Assembly: GCA_038025085.1 (NCBI GenBank)
Contig: CM076146.1
Span: 19,348,501-19,412,500, forward strand
Source of the DNA: Tetragonia tetragonoides
Lineage: Eukaryota; Streptophyta; Magnoliopsida; Caryophyllales; Aizoaceae
Length of the DNA stretch: 64,000 nt
Direction: 5' to 3'
The notes beneath the pieces are model-generated. The model searched no databases and was not told the DNA's origin. It was given only the letters and a program-made list of their open reading frames with translations. Shown here piece after piece: positions 21,526 to 31,580 of the stretch. The position numbers and the translations under genes were made by a program. Each line of letters begins with the position of its first letter. Within the stretch, counting starts at the first letter, position 1.

Positions 21526-21755
21526 TAACATTGGCATCGCGTAAAACCACCCTTACAAGCCTATCAGGGACCCAATAACCGACCCTGGGGGCCTCCCAAG
21601 TCTCCTAAGGGTCGCCCATGCGTTATGGGGCGAAAATATTAACATAGAAAAGTTTGCTTCCGAAGGCCCAGAACACGTCACCTACAGCATTCCCGGGGCC
21701 CAAACTTCTCTCGGGGGGGGGGGGGTCTCCCATGGCCTTAGAGGACCCTCAGTGA
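21526..21755. repeat. ~290-bp IGS satellite, partial unit after LINE B
   Basis: Resumes exactly at the LINE target (CATTGGCATCGCGTAAAACC), runs through most of a monomer, and passes into the minisatellite at CCTCAGTGACATGGG. The same satellite-to-minisatellite switch occurs at 43035, so it is a fixed feature of the spacer. Confidence 0.9.
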
Positions 21756-22051
21756 CATGGGAATGGGGGCTCACTGGGCGCTGGGACATGGGCGCTCACT
21801 GGGCGGTGGGACATGGGATATGGGCGCTCACTGGGCGTTGGGACATGGGACTTAAGCGCTGACTGGGCGCTGGGACATGGGACATGGGCGCTCACTGGGT
21901 GTTGGGCGCTTGGACATGGGCGCTGGGACATGGGACACATGGGACATGGGACATGGGTGCTGCGTCATGGGACATTGGTGCTGTGTCAGGGGACATGGGT
22001 GCTGCGTCATGGGACAAGGGTGCTGCAGCACCATGGGACATGGGTGCTGCG
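21756..22051. repeat. 21-bp minisatellite, block 2, left of gypsy insertion
   Basis: First half has CTCACTGGGCG(C/T)TGGGACATGGG units, second half TGCTGCGTCATGGGACA units. It is split by the minus-strand gypsy element and continues at 27358. Confidence 0.92.
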
Positions 22052-22500
22052 TGTCACGGTCCGCCTTTGTCTGTTGCGGAATGTGAGGTGCGCTCTTGTC
22101 TCCTAGCGGCAAGAGTGCCAGCCGTACCCAAGGAACGTCGATGTTGTGTCCGTGGACACGAGGGGGAGAGGGAGGGACGGAGTTAGTGAGAGGGGTTGGA
22201 TGATGAAAACAATCAATACAGTTTAACAACAATAAGCATTGACATCAATACATTGATATGGAGGATTGCTTCCTCCATAAAGAGTCTTAAATGGTTTATT
22301 CATTCTGACAGGTGTATACATCAAATGTGCATAACGTTCATACTCAAAATCTACTTCTAAAAGTACTATAAGAAAAGAACTAGAAAGCTTAAAGACATGT
22401 CCAAGGGTCAACACGCAGGAAGCGCCTTAGAGACATGTTACAATGCAAGCAAAGTAAAGGAAAGCATTAAAATGGAAGGTGGTGTAGGTGGAACCTAACA
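22052..22500 (-). repeat. 3' LTR of the minus-strand gypsy element
   Basis: 449 bp, TGTCACGG...CCTAACA on the plus strand, matching 26909-27357 with scattered differences. It includes a CATAAAGAGTCTTAAATGG...CTGACAGG stretch that also resembles the AT-rich spacer module. Confidence 0.95.
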
Positions 22501-22513
22501 TTCTCCCCTACTA
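22501..22513 (-). promoter_or_regulatory. Polypurine tract
   Basis: On the minus strand AGTAGGGGAGAA lies directly before the 3' LTR (TGTTAGG). This is the usual place and composition for the plus-strand primer. Confidence 0.85.
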
Positions 22514-22639
22514 GTGTTGTCGACGCCCTCGTCCACATAACAAAAGGTTAGTTGTGGCTGAATCAATCTGCAGAAGTTGTCACTGACGATGGCTTAGTCC
22601 TGATGTTGCCGCGTTTGTTCTTGTTGCGAGCAGGATCTG

Positions 22640-23806
22640 CTAGATCTGGATGCTAGGGCTTCAGGCAACTCACATGAAAGACAGGTTGCACTTTCATCCA
22701 AGCTGGAGGCTCTATTTTGTAAGCAGCTCTTCCCACCCTTTTTGGGATGAGGATGGGGCCTTCATATTTGCGGACAAGTCGCTTGTCCCTTCCTATGAGA
22801 AACCAAATCTATTCCTGGTTCATCTTCACAATAACTAGATCTCCCACTTTGAACTCAAGTGGCCTCCTCTTCTGATCTGCCCACTTCTTCATGTGTTTGG
22901 AAGCTTTCTCCAAGTACCCACGAGCAATGTCGCTATTCTGCTTCCATTCTCGTGTGAACTCATAGACTTTCCTGCTTTGGCCTTTGTACGGCTCGGCCAC
23001 AGTGTGTGGTAGGAGCGGCTGTTGTCCCGTTACAAGCTCGAAGGGGCTTGTGTTAGAAGAAGAGCTCTTCTGTGCATTGATACAAAGTTGGGCTACATCA
23101 AAGAGCCTAACGCACTCTTTCTAGTTGGCACTCACAAAGTACCGAAGATATTCTTCAAGGAGGCAGTTGAATCTCGCAGTCTGCCCATCTGTCTTGGGGT
23201 GGTAGGCTGAAGAGATGTTAAGTTCCGAACCAAGGAGCTTGAACAATTCGCCCCAAAACATACTGGTAAAGCGAGGGTCTCGATCACTCACTATGCTTCG
23301 TGGCAATCCCTAGTACTTGACGACGTGCCTAAAAAAGAGAATTGTTGTCTCCTCCGCTCCGGTGGCCTTTTTGGCATGGGAATGAATGTTGCATACTTCG
23401 AGAACCTGTCAACAATTACCAATGGCCCCACGTTCGGCAACCCGTTGATGAAGTCCATGGACACACTCTCCCATGGCCGGGTCGGAACTTTGAGGGGGAC
23501 TAACAAGCCACCCGGCCTTTGTCGATCCACCTTGTCTTGCTGGCAGACAAGACATGTTCGAGTATAACTCATCACGTCTTCCTTCATCTGCGGCCAATAG
23601 TAACCGTGCTTCAACAAACTCAACGTTCTTTGCCACCCCGGATGTCCCGCCAAGAGGGTGTCGTGACACTCACTAAGTAGCTTCTTCCAAAGGTCCCCGG
23701 CTCTAGGGACAAACAATTTGTGGCCCTTAGTGAAGACAAGGCCCTCATCAATCCAGAATCGTCTAGTCTTTCCCTCTTGGACTAGTTGTTTGATGGTTTT
23801 CACCAT
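22640..23806 (-). pseudogene. Integrase region of pol (Reina/CRM-like element)
   Basis: Starts at about 23806 on the minus strand with the HHCC zinc motif (SECHDTLLAGHPG and CLVCQQDK) and SMDFINGLPNVG (first catalytic Asp). A frameshift near 23370 follows, then SDRDPRF (second Asp) and TDGQTARFNCLLEEYLR, where the third catalytic residue, Glu in the family (GQTER), is Ala. The tail reads KKWADQKRRPLEFKVGDLV and VRKYEGP, ending near PVFHVSCLKP. Several stops interrupt it. It ends about where a chromodomain should start. Inactive. Confidence 0.9.
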
Positions 23807-23812
23807 CGGATC

Positions 23813-24651
23813 CTAATCTAAGTGCTGCTTGATTTGGTCGCGGACTGTCGTGGTCACGTTGCTTGTTGATAAATGTCCCACGAGTTTGAGGGTAGCTAGG
23901 CCAGCTCGCCGGCTGAGAGCATCCGCAACCCTGTTACGAACTCCAGGTCGATAGATAAACTCCACATCAAACTCTGCAAGTAGTTCTTTCCACCAAGCTT
24001 GTCGACCCTTCAGTTTTGGTTGAGTTAGAAAGTGACTTGCTGCCGTGTTATCTGTGCGAACAAGAAACTTTGACCCTAACAAGTAGTGTCTCATACCCTC
24101 AAGCAATGAACAATAGCCAGCAACTCTTTCTCCTGAGCTGCATACCGCCGTTCGGCGCCATTCAACTTCCTACTCTCATAGGCGACCGGATGTCCCTCTT
24201 CCAATAGTACCCCTCCGAGGGCGAAGTCTGAAGCATTTGTCTCGACCTCGAAGGGTTTGGTGGTATCTGGAAGAGCCAACACCAGTTGCTTTGTCACGAC
24301 CGCTTTCAAATTCTCAAACGCTCCCTGACGGTCCTCCGTCCATTCCCAAACTTTATTCTTCTTAAGTAAGTCTATGAGCGGAGCAACAATACCAGAGTAC
24401 CCTACAATGAATCGCCGATAATAATTAGCAAGGCCAAGGAATGAACGAAGCTCAGTTGTGTTCCTTGGAGGTTGCCACTCTCTGATGGCGCAGATCTTCT
24501 TTGGGTCCATGCGGATTTTTCCCCTTCCCACAAAGTGACCAAGGAAGCTGATTTCTTCTTGAGCAAAGGAACCTTTCTCTGGCTTCACAAACAGGTGATG
24601 TTCCCTCAGTTTTCGGAACACAGCCTCCAAGTGTTCGAGGTGTTCTTCCAT
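23813..24651 (-). pseudogene. RT thumb and RNase H region of pol (Reina/CRM-like)
   Basis: Minus-strand frame from 24651: [42 protein letters not shown], then RNase H ([37 protein letters not shown]). A frameshift near 24100 leads to [16 protein letters not shown] and the connection NRVADALSRR, ending at a TAG at 23813-23815. The usual TDAS of RNase H is TNAS here, so the first catalytic Asp is lost. Confidence 0.9.
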
Positions 24652-24660
24652 CGTCTTACT

Positions 24661-25158
24661 TTAAACCACAATATCGTCCAAATAGACCACCACGAACTTG
24701 TCCAAGTAACCGTGGAAGACATGGTTCATCAGTGTACAGAAGGTAGCGGGGGCATTTGTCAATCTGAATGGCATCACTAACCACTCGAACGCCCCATATC
24801 GTGTGACATAATTAGTCTTCGGCTCGTCTCCCTTTGAAATCCAAACTTGATGATACCGCGATCTCAATTCTAACTTCGTGAAGTAGACAACTCCCCCGAG
24901 CTGATCGGTCAAATCCGCAACCAACGGAATTGGGTAGTGGTTCCTCACCGTTACGTTGTTCAGCGCCCGGTAGTCGATACACAAATGAAGACTTCCATCT
25001 TGTTTCTTTTGAAATAGCACTGGGGCTCCATAGGGAGCCTTGGACGGCCGTATGAATCCAGCTTCTAAGAGCCCATCCAATTGCTTCCTCAATTCTGCTA
25101 ACTCGGGAGGTGCCATACGGTAAGGGTTTCGTTTTGGCAGGGTCACTCCCGGGATCAA
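24661..25158 (-). pseudogene. Reverse transcriptase core of pol (Reina/CRM-like)
   Basis: Minus-strand frame continuous with its neighbours but bounded by stops at both ends. Landmarks: [68 protein letters not shown] and catalytic YLDD at ~24670-24681. TKLDLRSGYHQ is usual, so Asp to Glu here removes the first RT metal ligand, and PFR replaces PFG. It would have copied the element RNA. Confidence 0.93.
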
Positions 25159-25164
25159 CTCAAT

Positions 25165-25953
25165 CTAGTGGTCCACCGACCTACGAGGTGGGAGGAGTTG
25201 AGGTAGATCCTTTGGCATAAGGTCACCATATCCCTCGAGGAGGGCCAACACTTCGGGTGGTGTAGTCTCCCCCTTGCACTCTTTCTTGACCGTCAAGGTC
25301 GCGAGGAAAGTTAACTCTTGTCTCTTCAACCCCTTCTCTAGCTGCATCACTGAGAGTAAGTGTCCCTTACGACTCTCAGTCTTCGTATTCGGGCCCGATG
25401 CCTTAATGAGACAAGGAGTTTCTCCCATCAACAACAACGAGCTCAGATGGGGCATGGGAGGCGCTTTTGTAGCACGAAGGAAATTCATCCCTAATACCAG
25501 GCATAATTCATCGAGTGGCGTTACCGTGAAGTCTAGTCGGCCACTCCATTCCCAAATCCTTAGGGGCACTCCGTTAGATATCCCGTGGATGGGTTTAGCT
25601 TTCGAGTTAACAACTTTCATACTGCCCCCTTCACGATCTATCTTCAGACCCAATCTTTTGGCTTCCGTTCCAGCCCGTGTCTTACGCCCGTTGATCGCTA
25701 GATCGACGTACATAAGTTTAGTTGATTTGGGCTTTGATGGGGTGGTTCCCATTCCGAGAGCACACAACATGCAAGTAGGTCCCACTTGCTGCACATCCTC
25801 TTCTTCGATGTCGTCTCTTATGTAGGTATCATTCTCATTGGCGCTATCGGACTCCACAGACATCTTAGAGAGATTCTGCTGGAGTGCGCACAAGTCCCCT
25901 TTGTGAGGACACTCTACCATCCGATGCGGCCCCTTGCAAAGGAAGCAAGACAT
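25165..25953 (-). pseudogene. Zinc knuckle and protease region with deleted active site
   Basis: 262 codons open on the minus strand. It begins with a zinc knuckle (CFLCKGPHRMVEC) and an acidic linker. The protease fold region follows (LMYVDLAINGRKTRA, then EAKRLGLKI), but the D(T/S)GAT active-site block that normally lies between these is missing. Later landmarks are KPIHGISNGVPLRIWEW and LCLVLGMNFLR. A TAG separates it from RT; the family has Gln there, so it is probably CAG to TAG. An element with this deletion could not mature its own Gag-Pol. Confidence 0.9.
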
Positions 25954-26889
25954 GGTCTCTTCACGGAGGAAGATTCAGTTCTGTTGTTACGGTTGAATGA
26001 TGCGCTTGGACCTGCCCATGTCTTTCGTAGTTCACTTCCCCAGTAGCGGAACATGTTGTTCCCACTACTATTCAAACCAGCCTGCGAGCCAGTCCCCACT
26101 ACTCAATTTACTACCGGGGTAGGTGGGGGTATTCCCTTCTTCGTGTTGGGATCCTTCCCTGTCTGGTAGTCCATGAGCCGTTCAGACGCGCTCATGGCCG
26201 CGGACAATGTGTCTAACTTTTATCGCGTCAACTCTCGTTGTACCCAATCTTTCAACCCATCAATGAAGTTGAACAAACGATCTTTTTCGCTCATATCTTT
26301 GATCTCGACCATGCACGCCGAGTACTGCTTCACATAGTCTCGGATGGACCCGGTGTGTTTTATCGACTTCAGCTTTCACCGAGCGATGAATTCAGTGTTC
26401 TCCGTGTAGAACTGATCCTTGAGTTCCTCCTTAAAGGCTTCCCATGTATCTATCACCAGAGTTTTCGCCTCAATCTCTACAACTTAGCATCATCCTCAAG
26501 GTACATCACTGCGGTGTCGACCTTCTGGTCCTCTTCCAATCCACTTACTCAGAAGTATTGTTCTAGGTCGAAGACGAAGTTGTCTACTTCCTTAGAGTCT
26601 CTAGCTTCACCGTATGTCCGAGGCTGAGGGGGCTTCACCCCTCTCCACCCGACACACCACCACCGTTAGCAACGACTCTCGAGATCGTAGTACACTGATC
26701 CCACAATGACTGAACTTGACTGTGGATATGGTCAAGATCCTCCCGCAAGCTCGCGGAGGACATCTCGTGCATCTGGGCATCTAGTGCGTCGATCCGGACA
26801 TCCTGGCAGATCACAATTTTCTCTAGTTCTACTATGTTCACCATGGCTTCCGTCTCTAGGAAAGTTTCCGATGAGCGAGCTTCTCTCAA
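25954..26889 (-). pseudogene. gag region (Reina/CRM-like element)
   Basis: The N-terminal part (26889 to 26635) starts MREARSSETFLETEAM and has a coiled-coil-like stretch (IDALDAQMHEM). The capsid core is then readable only across stops and shifts (PPQPRTYGEARDSKEVDNFVFDLEQYF, then AVMYLEDDAKL, then SGSIRDYVKQYSACM-like). It would form the particle shell. Plus-strand ORFs in this interval are shadows. Confidence 0.8.
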
Positions 26890-26891
26890 GC

Positions 26892-26906
26892 TGGGCTATG
26901 ATACCA
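26892..26906 (-). promoter_or_regulatory. Primer-binding site (tRNA-Met type, one mismatch)
   Basis: On the minus strand, TGGTATCATAGCC follows the 5' LTR end by two bases. It differs by one base from the usual TGGTATCAGAGCC. Confidence 0.85.
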
Positions 26907-26908
26907 AA

Positions 26909-27357
26909 TGACAAGATCCGCCTTTGTCTGTTGCGGAACGTGAGGAGCGCTCTTGTCTCCTAGCGGCAAGAGTGCCAGCCGTACATAAGGAACGTCGATG
27001 TTGTGTCCGTGGACGAGAGGGGGACAAGGAGGGACGGAGTTAGTGAGAGGGGTTGGATGATTAAAGCAATCAATACAGTTTAACAACAACAAGCATTGAC
27101 ATCAATACATCGATATGGAGGACCGCTTCCCCCCTAAAGAGTCTTAAATGGTTTATTAATTCTGACAGGAGTATACATCAAAAGTGCATAACTTTCATAC
27201 TCAAAATCCACTCCTAAAAGTACCATAAGAAAAGAACTAGAAAGCTCAAAGACATGTCCAAGGGTCAACACGCAGGAAGAGCCTTAGAGACATGTTACAA
27301 TGCAAGAAAAGTAAAGGAAAGCATTAAAATACAAGGTGGTGTAGGTGAAACCTAACA
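26909..27357 (-). repeat. 5' LTR of the minus-strand gypsy element
   Basis: Partner of 22052-22500 and the same 449-bp length. The right-hand CTGCG after it matches the left flank of the other LTR. Confidence 0.95.
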
Positions 27358-27745
27358 CTGCGTCATGGGACAAGGGTGCTGCATGGGACATGGGTGCTGC
27401 GTCATGGGACAAGGGTGCTGTAGCACCATGGGACATGGGTGCAGCATCATGGGACAAGGGTGTTGCATAGGACATGGGTGCTGCATCATGGGACAAGGGT
27501 GTTGCAAGGGTGCTGCATAGGACATGGGCGATCCATCATGGGTCACGGGTGCTGCAAGGGTGCTGCAGCACCATGGGACAAGGGTAGTGCGTCATGGGAC
27601 AAGGGTGCTGGGTCAAGGGACAACCGTGCTGCAGCGTCATGGAACAAGCGTGCTGCAGCGTCATGCGACAAGTGTGCTGCGACATGGGACAAGGGCGTTG
27701 CAGCGCCATGGGTCACGCTGCTGCGTCATGGGACATGGAAATGCA
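27358..27745. repeat. 21-bp minisatellite, block 2, right of gypsy insertion
   Basis: Continues block 2 after the gypsy element with the same TGCTGCGTCATGGGACAAGGG core, plus units with AGCACCA. It ends at GGGACATGGAAATGC. Confidence 0.92.
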
Positions 27746-28689
27746 AACTCTTAATTGACAAACTCTTAATTGACAAAGTCTTAATTGACAAACCAAGTTC
27801 AACAAACGCCAAGTTTCTTCCAACAAAAAAAAGAAGTAATTCTCGAGTGTTATACATGGAAATGCAAACTCTTAATTGACAAATTAGATATACAGAAGTA
27901 CAAACTCCTATAATTTATCTCAAAATACTAAAAATAACAACTAAAAAGAAACAAAAAACGCAATATCCTGTTAGATCTTGAAACCTTCACTTCCTTCAAA
28001 CACCAATCGATGACAAGTGATGCAAAATTAACTTGCCATAACCATTATTCACATATTAGGAAAAGATAAAGCATGAAGGTTCACTTCGATCTTGCGATTT
28101 AAAGCCCGATTCTCTTCAATCCGGTGGTGTAAAGCTTCTATTCGCTTTGACCTTTCTATGTAAAACTTCGATATGGCGAGTTACAGCCTCGTGTCTCTTC
28201 GATCTGGGCTCATGAGACATCGATTTTCCATTAATGAACAACCATGGAGAATGAAACAAGCAGGAGGAGAACCATTTCAACTGTAAAAGAGAACGAAAAA
28301 AAATGGTAAAAGAGGATGACTGCAGAGGAGGGTCAGAGGCAAAGAAAGGATGAGAAGAAGTAGATGAGAGAAATAGGGAGGTTAAGGGAGGGATGAAGAT
28401 GAAGTCAAAATAGGAAGAAGGTTAAGGGACATGAAGGCCAGGAGATAGGAAGGAGAGAGAGAGACAATTAAGAGAGAGAAATAAAAAGGGGCGTTAGGTT
28501 TTGGATGGTGGGATTGTTCTATGTTAAGCTTATATAGCTAGGTCATGACAAGGGGTGGGGAAGGGCAAAAAAAATAGGAGAAAAAAAAAAGCTCCTCCAC
28601 ACGCAGATGTTGTAAAGCAGCACTAAAGCTGGGACCGAAACAATAGACGGTCTCAAAAACGGTAGCTATTCAGCTTATTTTTTGTAGTG
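27746..28689. mobile_element. Fragment of a CACTA-type DNA transposon, one end only
   Basis: The right end reads TTTTTTGTAGTG at 28678-28689, which inverted is CACTACAAAAAA, the CACTA-family terminus. A subterminal GACGGTCTCAAAAACGGT stretch is nearby. The next bases (ATATGACTTAGCC) are the spacer that is uninterrupted at 11121 and 43447, so this is an insertion point. No CACTA-like left end is visible. A 15-bp AAACTCTTAATTGAC repeat lies at 27751-27795 and again near 27866. The middle (27900-28500) shows no gene, only purine-rich sequence. Confidence 0.65.
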
Positions 28690-28949
28690 ATATGACTTAG
28701 CCTCCTCCCTTCTTCATACTTGGCCCAATATTTCCCCCAAAAAACGCCTCTAGACCACTTTTTTTAGGCATTAATGTTTTTGAGGGTAGTTTGGTCAATT
28801 TACTCAGTTGAGGGTAGTTTTCTCCTTCTGAATTACTTCTCAAATTCACATGTATTATTGGTGAATCTATCTACATGTATCCACATATCAATATCAGATG
28901 AACAAAGTTTTCGGAGTTATGTGCGTGGTATTTGGAATGAAGGTAATAA
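28690..28949. other. IGS short spacer, copy 3
   Basis: Begins ATATGACTTAGCC, runs through AAAAAACGCCTCTAGACCAC and leads to the AT-rich module. It matches 43440-43680. Nothing coding is seen. Confidence 0.75.
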
Positions 28950-29964
28950 GGGTAATTCCGTAATTATACATAATATAATATACTTAATCATCAAGAAAAA
29001 TAACACCAATATTATGACGACTCTTGAAAAATTCCCTTGTGGCCCAGCCTAGTTTTTCCTTCTTTGTTTTCCTGGCCACTGTAAATTATGAGATAACTAT
29101 AACAAAGTACACTTATGTATCATAAAAACTAAATTGGCGTAGCGGTAAGTACTCCTCTTGTCAAGCGCGCAGTGAGAATTAATGATCATGTGTTCGACTC
29201 TTGTCAAGCGCGCAGTGAGAATTATTTGTAAGGGGTTATTCAATTACAGCTACCTTCTACTTATTCACTCTTAAAAAATATTCTACTAAGGACATTGATT
29301 CTACATAATTAACATATTTGCATTTTTAATAAGCTTATTTACTAAATTATTTTACTCGTATTTTTTTATGTTAATTTTGGCCCCATTACGCAAAATATTC
29401 GCCCCCTGGTGTAGTTGATATTCTACGAGTGAGATGTTTGAGGGATCAAGTCCTTAGAAACATGAAATACCTTCTAGAAATACCAGTGTACGAGAAAATA
29501 AAAACAATTATGGAAGATTAGAAACATGAAAGTTTGATACAAGAAATAGTAAGCCGTATGAGTACAAACTGACTTATTTTAAACGGGCCAAAATGAATAT
29601 CTTTCCTCTAATTATGATGTTTCTAGAGTAATGGAAAAAAGTAATCACATAATACAAATCAGGTTCTGACAGGAGTAGACATGCCAAGTGCATAACTTTC
29701 ATACTGGGGTTTTTGAGTGTTTGGATAATTATTTTCCAAAAGTTCCTACTCAAACTTTTCAAATATATTATTAAGTTTCGGAAAAATATTTTTTTTTAAA
29801 ATTTTTCACACAAGGTAGCTATTTAATTTAATTTTCAATTAAAAAAAAGGCAGAAAAATAGGAAATAAATAGAAATAATATCATTACAAATCACTTCAAA
29901 AAAATTGGGAAATATTTTTGAGACCTCACATTAATTTTTGAAATAATTTTGACACCTCACTCGA
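28950..29964. repeat. AT-rich rDNA-spacer module, copy 3
   Basis: Same as 1-1029 and 43680-44690 with scattered differences. It includes the tRNA-like box pair (29134-29200) and the LTR-like stretch at ~29660-29715. Weak ORFs in it are not conserved between copies. Confidence 0.85.
29134..29230 (+). other. tRNA/SINE-like A-box and B-box motif, copy 3
   Basis: TTGGCGTAGCGGTAAGTACT (A-box-like) and TGTTCGACTC (B-box-like) about 45 nt apart, followed by a second copy of CTCTTGTCAAGCGCGCAGTG (29155 and 29198, period 43). The best preserved of three copies along with 43871. Confidence 0.4.
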
Positions 29965-30639
29965 GTAGGAAATTCCGGCCATCACCCAAGCTTTTGGTGT
30001 TCCGGCCATTACAATGGTGTCCCGTAAAAACGCCCTTACAAGCCTATCATGGACCAGATAACCGACCCCGAGGGCCTCCCATGTCCCTTAGGGATATCCC
30101 GTGCGATATGGTGTGAAAATATACACAAACGGTCCGTAGCCTCTCAGAAGCCAAAAAAACGTGGATTATATCCTTTGATTTTCGGCTTCCAGGGGCCCGG
30201 GCGTCATTATTTCCCAAACATCTCCTAGGGGTCTTTCATGACCCTAGAGGAACCTAGGTGCTCTGGGAGGGTCATCCTTATCTCCGAACTTCGATATCAC
30301 CCATGACGCCGGTATTCTGACCCTTACATTGGCATTGCGTAAAACCGCCTTACAAGCCTATCAGGAACCCAGTAATCGACCCTTGGGGCCTCCCATGTCC
30401 CCTAGGGGTCTTCCGCGCGATATGGGGCGAAAATATTAACGTCAAAAAGTTTGCCTCCGGAGGCCCATAACACGTGTCCTACAGCATTCCCTGGGCCTGG
30501 TTGCCGTTTTCACCCAAAAAAATTTCGGGGGGTCTATCATGGCCCTAGGGGACCCTCGGTGCCCCGGGAGGGGCACCTTCATCCCCGAACTCCGATATAA
30601 CCCATGTCGCCCATATTTGGGCCCTAACATTGGCATCGC
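29965..30639. repeat. ~290-bp IGS satellite array, about 2.3 monomers
   Basis: Variant first monomer, then standard units. The target region at 30327-30340 is empty and reads CATTGGCATTGC (one change). The next, at 30628-30639, reads CATTGGCATCGC and is occupied by LINE C. Confidence 0.9.
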
Positions 30640-31479
30640 AGGGATTTATGCAGCAGGTTACAGCAGGGGAATCAAAACCAGTGGGCAGAAGCTAGACTCA
30701 ATAGAAAGTCAGAATCAGAATACATCAGGTTTTTCAGCAGAGAACTAGCAGTTCTGTAAGACAGGAAACCTGTGCAGAAATTCAGGCAGTAGGTCCCAGC
30801 AGGGTATCTGTAGCAGGCTGCTAAAGCTAGGCAGAGTGAAGAAGAAATAAAATTCAGCAGATCAGAAAGAATGAGGACCAGAATGCAGCAATCAGTGAGG
30901 ACCAGAATGCAGCAATGCAGCAGGCTGAGAAAGATCAACAGCAGGGATAAAAAATGGTTAGAGAGATTTTCAGCTGATCTGTGTACCACAGCAGACCCAG
31001 CAGATAGGCAGGACCAGATTCCAGGAGAGGTTTTTGCAGGAAAAAACAAGAAGAAATGCAGGACTCCAGTACCTGTACAGGGAGCTAGACAGTAGAGTGA
31101 TGTGGATCAGCTTGAATGGGCACAGCAGGTAGATGAAGCAAGAAAGAAGGAGGAATGAATCAGCTCCTCGAAGTTTTTGTTGTAATATTTTTTAGATATA
31201 TATGTTTTTGTATTTTGCTATAAGTCAGAAATAATTTTTGCAAATTGTAATGTTTACAGAGATGGTGAGAAACAATTTTTGCAAATTGTAATGTTTACAG
31301 AGAGGGTGAACCACTGTCTGTAGTGAGTTGCACCAGGATTGAAGGGATGTAAGGTAGTAGAGGGATGTAGCAAAAAGGAACCCTACCTAGTAGGTGGCCT
31401 TGGATCTGCATTGCCTAAGGACTGTAATCTTGTTACATTACAGAGAGCAATAATACAATTTCTGACTTGCACCAAAAAA
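30640..31479 (+). mobile_element. LINE C, 5'-truncated copy (3' UTR only)
   Basis: About 840 bp of 3' UTR ending CTTGCACC plus A tail. Left flank ACATTGGCATCGC at 30627-30639, right flank ACATTGGCATCGCGTA at 31480. The conserved hairpin is at 31422-31443, 30 nt before the tail. It has a private ~48-bp tandem duplication (TTTTGCAAATTGTAATGTTTACAGAG twice, ~31223-31300). No coding sequence. Confidence 0.9.
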
Positions 31480-31501
31480 ACATTGGCATCGCGTAATTGG
31501 C

Positions 31502-31580
31502 ATCGCAACTTTTCTCTCTCTAAAATGCTCTCTTCTCTCTCCTCTCCACCGCGCATCCATTGATGAAGCTGTGAGTTACC
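31502..31580 (+). promoter_or_regulatory. LINE D 5' UTR
   Basis: About 75 bp, CT-rich (TTTCTCTCTCTAAAATGCTC, CTTCTCTCTCCTCTCC), shared with LINE E at ~37300-37375. Presumably carries the internal promoter and leads to the ORF1 ATG at 31581. The function is inferred only from position. Confidence 0.6.

Larger units (their letters stand above)
22052..27357 (-). mobile_element. Complete Ty3/gypsy chromovirus, Reina/CRM-like, minus strand
   Basis: A full-length 5.3-kb element with two 449-bp LTRs and a 5-bp target-site duplication, CTGCG (22047-22051 and 27358-27362), inside the 21-bp minisatellite. On the minus strand the order is 5' LTR, primer site, gag, zinc knuckle, protease, RT, RNase H, integrase, polypurine tract, 3' LTR. 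RT style ([35 protein letters not shown]) fits the Reina/CRM chromoviruses. Coding regions have many stops and frameshifts, the protease active site is deleted, and no chromodomain follows the integrase, so it is defective. Confidence 0.96.

Noticed and set aside
25274..26627. Plus-strand ORFs of 183 and 129 aa across the minus-strand gypsy element
   Set aside because: They are antisense to readable gag and protease and have no family-like motif.
29130..29205. tRNA gene
   Set aside because: A- and B-box-like words exist, but I cannot fold an acceptor stem or anticodon arm; kept only as a motif.
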